From Pseudopithomyces maydicus (lineage: Eukaryota > Ascomycota > Dothideomycetes > Pleosporales > Didymosphaeriaceae): 64,000 nucleotides of DNA. The stretch's first letter is position 1; each line of letters begins with the position of its first letter. The position numbers and the translations under genes are program-made. Under the pieces are notes generated by a model. The model was not told the origin of the DNA. It made no database searches and saw nothing but the letters and a program-made list of their open reading frames with translations. This document shows, piece after piece, positions 57,250-64,000 of the stretch. Location: positions 2,852,001 to 2,916,000 of the forward strand of contig JANTUC010000002.1 in assembly GCA_026873275.1 (NCBI GenBank), in the 5' to 3' direction.

Positions 57250-58811
57250 CTAGCTTGCCTTCTTGACCACATCCACAGCATTCCGAATGGCCGTTATTGC
57301 TTCTTCTAGCAATGGCAACTTGATTGTCGCATCGCTCTTACAAGCCAGCTGCAGGAGTTCATAGCCATAGCTGTATCGCTCCACTTGATCACTGAAGTAC
57401 AAATAGCTGCTCGCCATTCTCAACCGATAACAACCCCCGAGTAACCCATTATCATCTTCTCCAAATGCCGACCCTGGGAGCGCTGCGATCCCACATTCAG
57501 TGATAAGCCATCTTGACAGGTCATGACTGGTGTGGATGCCCATCTTACGCAACTGTTCTCTGTACGGATAGAATGAGGGATAAACATAGAATGCCCCCTC
57601 AGGCTTGGGTACCGCAAGGCCGCAGCTCTTAAGCGCTTCGTACAAGCGCAATGTGCAGTGCCTGTGCAAGCACGAAACCTGCCGCCTGTAAAGATCCATT
57701 TCTGCTCCGGTAGAAAAAGCACATGCAGCGGCTGCCTGGGCTGGAGCTGAAGCTGCAGACCAGCACTCAGATGCGTAGGCGAGAACAGCGTTTTGTACCG
57801 TGGTGCCAAAATCGGAGGATGGGAAAATGGCAAATCCAACTCGCCAACCACCAGCAGAATATGTCTGTCAAAGCCGGATTAGCCATATGTCTCAGTGTTG
57901 CCATGCGATGAGAGCGGAACCTCACTTTTGACAACCCTCCGGTCATAATCATCTGCGCTGTGCCAAATCGCCCATTGTCGCATGCGCTGGATCGATGGTC
58001 ATCGTCAAACACGATATCTGAATAGATTTCGTCGCTGATAAGTGTAATCTCATGAACTTCACAGAATTTTGTAATAGTTGCCAGCGTATCTTCAGTGTAC
58101 ACCTGCCCAGTAGGGTTAGACGGACTATTGATCAGCATGATACGCGGCTCAGCGCCCTCTGCTACTGCCGTGTCATAAGCAGTTTGCAAAGATAACTCTT
58201 TAATTTGATGATTAGTAAATATGCCCTATAGTTGTTTGTTTCGCTCGGAAATCAGGGAAAAAAACTTACCAGTAATGTTATGTCGGTCTTCTTCATCCGT
58301 TTCAATCCAGATGAGCTTCTTGCCGGCATGCAAGACTTGTGGTTCATAGCTGACCCAAGAAGGGCGAGGGAGCAAGACATCGCCACGAAGAATATCAAAT
58401 AGCGCAAATAGTAGAGGCTTAGAGCCGGGTGCGATGACTACCTGCTGTGCATTGATGGGGCATCCTAGTCGGCGAGACTCGAATTGAGCAATTGACTAAA
58501 TGCACCGTATTAGCATCTACATGTAATCTCATGGTTCACTCCCAGGAATGTGAGTATGTATAGGAAGATCCACGCACCTCTCTTAGTTTTAGGAGACCAC
58601 AAACTGGAAGATAGTTCGTATCCGAACTGGTTTCTTGATGAGTTTGCAGAACGGCCTTTGGCACAGGAAAGGTAGCCTCTCCGAATCCCAAATGTACGAT
58701 CTTATGACCCTCCTTTTCGTGTTTATTGACCAGTTCGTTGATTTCCAGCGTGGGAGATATGTGCAACTTCTCTGCAGTTGGATTTAGCACGCCTGCTCTA
58801 TGAACGCCCAT
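57250..58811 (-). CDS. PLP-dependent class I/II aminotransferase
   Basis: Fold-type I aminotransferase, 448 aa. Exons 58811-58578, 58495-58270, 58197-57926 and 57864-57250, all phases closing. The N-terminus carries VHLGFGEATFPVPKAV. PLP-site elements are in APGSKPLLFALFDI, LLPRPSWVSYEP, INSPSNPTGQVYTED (the Asn contacting PLP), ISDEIYSDIVFDD (Asp/Tyr), and GLSKTYSAGGWRVGF with the Schiff-base Lys244 as the last codon of exon 3. The closing substrate Arg is expected in CYRLRMASSYL. It resembles aspartate/ACC-synthase-like enzymes often found beside secondary-metabolite genes; amino-acid specificity is unknown. It is divergent from a Zn2Cys6 regulator with shared CGG-N10-CCG sites. Confidence 0.92.
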
Positions 58812-59675
58812 AATGAAACAGTGCAGATTTGGTAGAGTTTTTGGAGTCTAAAGTCTTGAAAATTATACAAACAAATAACCACTGATAGAATATGAATTTA
58901 AGATCAGAGGAGACGGTGAAGGGCGACTTTAATACTCAATCAAACCTCGTCTAAGAAGTGAGGATGCGGCGTTACGGCGCCGACTAGCCGATCTGCCTTC
59001 GACCGGCTTTCCACATTCATTGAAGCTTCACCCCATTTGTGTCAAATGCCAACTTCTGAATAATCGTCTGTGTCATAATCTGGAAGGGCCCTCCTAGTTC
59101 TTCCAATGGATTACGGCTTGTTTGAAGTTAGCAATTTCCTCGCAAATCTCATCAAAACTCTCCCGGATGGGTAAGTGTATGTCTCCCAAGCAACTACGAG
59201 TAGCTAGGCAGAAGCAACCTATTCAAAAGTCAATTTTTGCTACAAAGTTGCTTGAGTCTCCCCCATCACCTCGACTTCCTAACCTTGTACTGTGATGGCC
59301 AGACTGCCACATCAAGCCAAACTACATAACCAGACTTACTGCTACTGCCAATAGGGCTCTTACAGTTTTATCCTGGTCATATCGGGCTGTAATTATAGTT
59401 TCTTACCTACATGATATTTGGTGGGGAGGTTGCACGAGATCGTGCAGGAGATTGCTTACGTAACTGACCAAAAAATGACCTCATATCGGCATAAAATCAC
59501 CGGCGCCTTAGATCGGCGAAAAATCACCGAAAAATTGACCGGCAACATCATTTGGCGTTAACTCATCCGCTGACTGACTGTTCTCTATCCTCAGCAGTTA
59601 CTCATTCAGTGAATTCTGACTCACATCTGTACAAAACGAAGTCAGAGAGACTCTCATTGTGAAGCAAGCACACCC
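58812..59675. promoter_or_regulatory. Shared divergent promoter with four CGG-N10-CCG sites
   Basis: 864 bp between the aminotransferase and Zn2Cys6 start codons. Four inverted CGG-N10-CCG elements: 58967-58982 and 58975-58990 (overlapping), about 155-180 bp upstream of the aminotransferase ATG; and 59486-59501 and 59513-59528, about 150-190 bp upstream of the regulator ATG. The latter two share the extended form ATCGGC..AAAATCACCG. Inverted CGG triplets at fixed spacing are the classical targets of Zn2Cys6 dimers. Confidence 0.75.
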
Positions 59676-62119
59676 ATGTCGAATTGCGCGGTCAAAGCAT
59701 GTGTAAGGTGCCATAAGCGGAAAGTCAAAGTAAGTTCTTCTCATTCAGTACCAACATTTGGTCGCTATCGCTACACCTGCGCTGGCTACGATCCTCTATG
59801 CATAGAACTTTAGATGACGAAAGACCATCGTATGATTTAGTGTAGTGGGTATCCTGACTGCGAGGGTTGCGGTCGGTCCCGTCTGAAGTGCCAGCCTTAC
59901 TATAGGCCCAAGAGATCCGATACACTCCAGTACACTACCGACTGTTCTAAACAATGCGTGGTTTACTAACCTAGATGAAGTGCTATTGGTAACGCCCAAA
60001 GGCGAATTCAGTGGCTAGAGGATGAATTGAGTGTACGGACAGGCCAAGATGTCCGTTCTCTTACAACCGGATCAGTAATATCTTCTGGAGACTCCGGAGA
60101 CAGAACTCATCAAGGAAGCTCGAAACGATCCCGGCAGCTGGCAGGGGCATCAGATCCGACTCTCGACGAAACCAGCGATCATGATGCATTCCATCAGGCT
60201 CCTCTTGAAGACTCCGCAAACAGGAACTTTTCCAGCAATATTCCTTCGTCTCCTGCCGGCCATACTCCAGAGATGAACTTTCTCACACTGAACGCCACCG
60301 GAGATTTGAAGTATCTTGGACCTTCTAGTGGGTCCTTTTTCGCAGGATATGTTACCTCACTTGTGAGATCACGCACTTCTAACAATAATGTTCCTTGCTC
60401 GATTCACCTTCTTCACAGCGACACGAACGATCTGCCTTCATCCGAGGCAAACAGAGGTGTCCTTCCTGCTCATGCCCCTCTCCTGATGGAGGAAATTGAG
60501 TTACTGCAGACTTCGTATGAGATGTGGATCCACACATTACATCCCATGATGAACCTGGCTTCGTTGCGCGATCTCATATCGCGATGTAGCCGAAATCAGA
60601 TTGCCACCACAGCTGACGTAGAACGATTGAAGGACCGGAGAGTTGATATGACCGAAATGACAATATTCTACCTTGTGTTGTCTCTTGGCGCAACGAACCG
60701 GATGAATACAATAAAACAGTTGCGGAACCAGAGTCAACAAACATTCGAGATGATGTCTCCAACTGCGTCATCACCTTCATATCTCTACAGTCTAGCACTG
60801 ATGTGCTTTGATTGTGTTGTGGACAAACTTTGTTCTAGCCTTGTTTATATGCAGGTCATCCTTCTTATCTGCATATACAGCTCATACAGACCAGTCGGAT
60901 CTAATCAGTGGCAGCTCTCTGGACTTGCTATGCGAGTAAGTGCTTTTGCTCCCTTGCGAGCAAAAAGGCTATTTGAACTAACCCAACCCCAGATGGCTTC
61001 AGAGATGGGCCTACATTGCGCATACAGAGGAAAGCAGCTAGCCCCACAAGTCAAAGATGATCGCGCGCGAATCTTCTGGACAGCTTATGCAATTGAGACG
61101 AGTCTAGCATACAACCTCGGTCGGCCACCGTCTATTAATGACGAGCACATCGGAATTGAGTTACCGTGCTCGCCAGACGACTCCCTTACCAGTGTGCATT
61201 ACATTAGGCATAGACAAATCCAAAGCCGCGTAATATCCCAAGTCTATCTTCGTTCTGCGCGGAGTGAGGGAATATCAGAAACGGACCAGCAGAATTCCAT
61301 TTTACGTCTGCAATCGGCGCTAGATGGTTGGTTCGACACCTTAGGAGTAATATACTCGTCCAATTTGGACTGTCCGTTTCCGCGAAGGTATGTTATGAAG
61401 CACATAACAATGAAAACTGTGTAATTTTATAATATTGCAACAGATATTGGGACAGGCTGTATCATGGTACCGCATTTGTTCTGCATCGCGCCAGCCCCTT
61501 ATGCCCTGAACCATCGGTGGCATCTTTAAAGCAATGCATCCGATTTGCGGGACTCTATATTGAGGACATGATGCATGTCCTGCAGACAAGTCATGTACCT
61601 ATATCATGGATGCTTGTTCAGGGAATTATATTCGCAGGTATCACGATGCTTATCACAGCTAGAAGAGGCATTCGCAAGTTGTGCTCGTCCGACAATTTTG
61701 GTTTCCTACTTGTCGACTTGCCCGCATGGACAAGAAAGTGTTCCGTGTGTCTAGCACTTGTAAATGAGCGGTGGAAAGAAGATCTTGTTTGCCAGTTGGA
61801 TACCCAATTTGAGGCTCTTGCGGATGAGACTATCAAATTAATCGCAAGAGAGCTAACCTCTCATCAAACTGATATAGCACGCGTCGGGAATACCGGTGAG
61901 ATCGCTAGTGCACGACCATTCATCACACAAGACACTAGCAGTTCTATCTTGTCAGATAATTACTGGGGGCCTCCTGTCGACCTAATGGTAGCTGGTAGCG
62001 CAGTTACCGAAGAGCTTGATTCTCTCAACTGGGGCGATTTCAACGCGTTTCATGATTTTTTGGGCATCGAACATAACGAGACATTTTGGGATATGTTCCC
62101 AACAGATCTAGATCTTTAA
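59676..62119 (+). CDS. Zn2Cys6 fungal transcription factor
   Basis: 722 aa. Exons 59676-59729, 59841-59929, 59981-60935, 60993-61387 and 61444-62119. The binuclear cluster is complete with exact C-x2-C-x6-C-x5-C-x2-C-x6-C spacing, split by intron 1 between HKRKVK and the third Cys (CSGYPDCEGCG). A linker and dimerisation helix AQRRIQWLEDELSV follow. The middle homology region has GLAMRMASEMGLH across intron 3 and then YRGKQLAPQVKDDRARIFWT, VIETSLAYNLGRPPS-like AIETSLAYNLGRPPSI. The acidic C-terminus (FWDMFPTDLDL) may activate transcription. Intron 2 has the branch point TTACTAACC with the nearest AG (CTAG) only a few bases away. Using it would give a stop; the next AG (GAAG, 59980) keeps the frame. 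Likely pathway-specific regulator of the adjacent aminotransferase. Confidence 0.92.
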
Positions 62120-62585
62120 GATATAATTCTATTACTTTCTTCTTTATAATCCGAGTAGATCTAGCGCATCGTAACGGCCCATACCCGCAGGATGCATTAT
62201 CATAATAGCTACTGCACACGAAGCTTGTCACTGCGCTTTACTTTTATAAAAGTTAGTTATAAATCATCATTTTTTAATATAGGTTAATTGCAGACCTACA
62301 CGAAGCCTAGTTACTCAGACTAGTTTCACCGGAAGGCTTGGCTACCTTCATCCAGTAGGAATGGCGCAGGCCATTCTCGCTTCAGCGCACCGATCACTTA
62401 GGCAGGCCGCTCGCTTCGACATCTTTCCCACTAGGCAATTAGGCAACTACTTTCGTGCCCATCACGGCATATATTTTCTCGCTATTCCTGGTTTGCGTGT
62501 GAATAAATTCGAACAATCTTTGCGAGATCTGGCAGTGGGTATTGTCACTGTCGTCTCCTTTTGGTTTCTCATTTGTCTTCAAAAA
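62120..62585. other. Intergenic region / possible 5' extension
   Basis: 466 bp. From 62361 an ATG is in frame with the next gene and would add 75 residues including a hydrophobic stretch (VGIVTVVSFWFLICLQ). I treat this as leader because the F-box-like motif begins right after the ATG at 62586. Confidence 0.4.
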
Positions 62586-63584
62586 ATGCCTTCGTTTATG
62601 ACACTTCCGCGGGAGGTACGCGATCAGATATGCGTTGAAGTTCTACTTTCCCCAACAGCAGTGGCACCCGACCTAGGGCTTTCGTACAACGCCATGATAG
62701 AAGGCCGGAAAAGCTATGCTTCTCCCGAGACTAGCGGTCTGAGTCGCGAATACAATCGCATCAGATACCAACCGTCGGCAAGCACCATGGTAACATGCAC
62801 GTCCTTACTGCTCCTCAACCATCAATTGTATGCCGAGACTATGGCCAATATTAGCATCACGCCTCAGTCTGGAACATATCACCTGGATCTTATCCTTCTA
62901 GACGAGATTTTGCTGTGCCCGACCTGGTTGCGGGTGCCAGTACTCACAAACAACGTTAATCAGGTCAACGTCCAACTCCGCATCGCGGGGTCTCATCCAG
63001 ATAACCTAGAGGAGTACCGCGAAGTTAATATTGGTGCGCGCAGTTCGTTCGCCGGGGGTGACGGTGGACCGCCCCTCATAGTGTGGCAATTTTACAGCGT
63101 GCTCGAGCGCTTCCTCCGCGTGGGACCAACAGGGGAATGCCAATCCAAACCGCAACATCGGAGCGTTGTCCTCAAGACCCTCGATATAGATGTTCAGACT
63201 CCGCCAAACATCGACCCGAGCCATTTTGTACAGCCCGGATCGCGGAGAAGGAGAAGCGCGAGCAAAGACAGATTTTCCGTCGTAGATCCCGACTACCTTG
63301 CTCGTTTTCTCACAAACTACATCGAGATACTACTTAGAATGGATCATCATACGGCACCTTATGGTGGGATCTTCTACAACTTCATGAACGAGGTCGTCAT
63401 ACGCCGCGATGGAGAGGTGGTGGAGAGAATAAATATAGCTTCGAGGATACCTGAGCTCGCGTACAACAACGGCCACCCTTACCACCCTTATGAAGGCTCC
63501 AATGAGAAGAACCTGAACGCCTTTGACAAGTGGAAAGCTAGCACCATTAAGTATCGGGAAGAAAGAGGTCTTCAGCTCCCGTGA
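62586..63584 (+). CDS. F-box/2EXR-like fungal protein
   Basis: 332 aa from ATG 62586 (AAAAATGCC), opening MPSFMTLPREVRDQICVEVL, the short N-terminal motif of many ascomycete proteins annotated as F-box-like or 2EXR. The following regions contain TCTSLLLLNHQLYAETM and a long variable body (VLKTLDIDVQTPPNIDPSHF, DPDYLARFLTNYIEILL, KWKASTIKYREERGL). A longer form from ATG 62361 (407 aa) is possible. No catalytic motif. If it is an F-box protein it would recruit unknown targets to SCF. Confidence 0.65.
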   Translation: MPSFMTLPREVRDQICVEVLLSPTAVAPDLGLSYNAMIEGRKSYASPETSGLSREYNRIRYQPSASTMVTCTSLLLLNHQLYAETMANISITPQSGTYHLDLILLDEILLCPTWLRVPVLTNNVNQVNVQLRIAGSHPDNLEEYREVNIGARSSFAGGDGGPPLIVWQFYSVLERFLRVGPTGECQSKPQHRSVVLKTLDIDVQTPPNIDPSHFVQPGSRRRRSASKDRFSVVDPDYLARFLTNYIEILLRMDHHTAPYGGIFYNFMNEVVIRRDGEVVERINIASRIPELAYNNGHPYHPYEGSNEKNLNAFDKWKASTIKYREERGLQLP

Positions 63585-64000
63585 ATAGGAGATACATCGT
63601 AACAACCTGTCATGTACTAAATCTATCACCCTACTGATCTGAGTAGCCAACTCTATTCTCTTTGCTATAATCAAACAGACAAATAGTTGTGAGATTTACG
63701 CGTTGGCCATCCTTCATGCTGGGGGTGGCAATCCCAAGTACTCTCTTGCATAAGCTGCGCGTTGCGCTGCTTGGACAACGAAATGTTGTACACTTCCTAT
63801 GCTATTTGATGGACGCCTGGAAGGATCTTTGAATCGATTCTATAATTATCTGCCAAGCGTTCGATCTAAGGATTATCTCAGGCCAAGCCGGAACGATAAC
63901 CGGAACAGGACTGTAATGGCCCCCAAATGTAAAGGCTATAATCTCTTGCCGCCCTTTCAGTTTATGTTCAGGTCTTCCAACCTTCTTACTGATTCTCTTT
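63585..64000. other. Window end, no gene seen
   Basis: 416 bp after the last stop; a new gene may begin beyond the window but nothing supports one here. Confidence 0.4.

Overview
The window looks like genomic DNA of a filamentous ascomycete (Pezizomycotina). The genes are split by short GT-AG introns of about 45-100 nt with TNCTAAC/CTGAC-like branch points. The gene set is typical of this group: RcoA/Tup1, CCG-9-like trehalose phosphorylase, Siz1, UreF, a Spo12-family protein, a Zn2Cys6 regulator and secreted SGNH and membrane proteins. One very AT-rich block at about 44.95-45.75 kb resembles DNA degraded by repeat-induced point mutation (RIP). I cannot fix the class from sequence alone; Dothideomycetes is a guess.

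Layout. 0-1.7 kb: a C2H2 zinc-finger regulator (minus). 1.7-12.1 kb: 10.4 kb with no convincing gene, only short repeats. 12.1-25.3 kb: Tup1/RcoA (minus) and a CCG-9-like trehalose phosphorylase (plus) in divergent orientation, a Siz/PIAS SUMO ligase (minus) divergent from a DUF2423 ribosome-biogenesis protein (plus), then a secreted/membrane protein with an internal duplication (minus). 26.4-34.4 kb: a small STAND-NTPase-like orphan, an alpha/beta hydrolase, an ARMT1/DUF89 phosphatase (minus) divergent from an F-box-like protein, a 69-aa protein, and an Mpr1-like GNAT acetyltransferase. 34.9-36.6 kb: a split tRNA-Leu(AAG) and a 57-bp relic of ribosomal protein gene RPS26. 36.6-44 kb: a two-HKD phospholipase D-like protein, a tandem pair of similar coiled-coil proteins, and a multi-pass membrane protein. 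44-46.4 kb: repeat- and AT-rich DNA. 46.4-53.9 kb, all minus: GH31 glycosidase, SGNH esterase, UreF, Spo12-like protein. 55-57 kb: two unknown genes. 57.2-62.1 kb: a class I/II aminotransferase (minus) divergent from a Zn2Cys6 transcription factor (plus). 62.4-63.6 kb: an F-box/2EXR-like protein.

Three observations stand out. (1) The intergenic DNA between the aminotransferase and the Zn2Cys6 factor holds four CGG-N10-CCG sites, one pair close upstream of each start codon; this is a strong candidate for a self-contained autoregulated pair. (2) At least five otherwise good genes are each one base short at a mononucleotide run (C, G or A) on the coding strand. This is best explained by homopolymer undercalls in the assembly; real pseudogenisation is the alternative. 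(3) Two membrane-protein genes carry single in-frame stop codons, which homopolymer error cannot explain.

Exon coordinates were assigned by eye from splice signals, reading phase and family resemblance. No database search or expression data was available.
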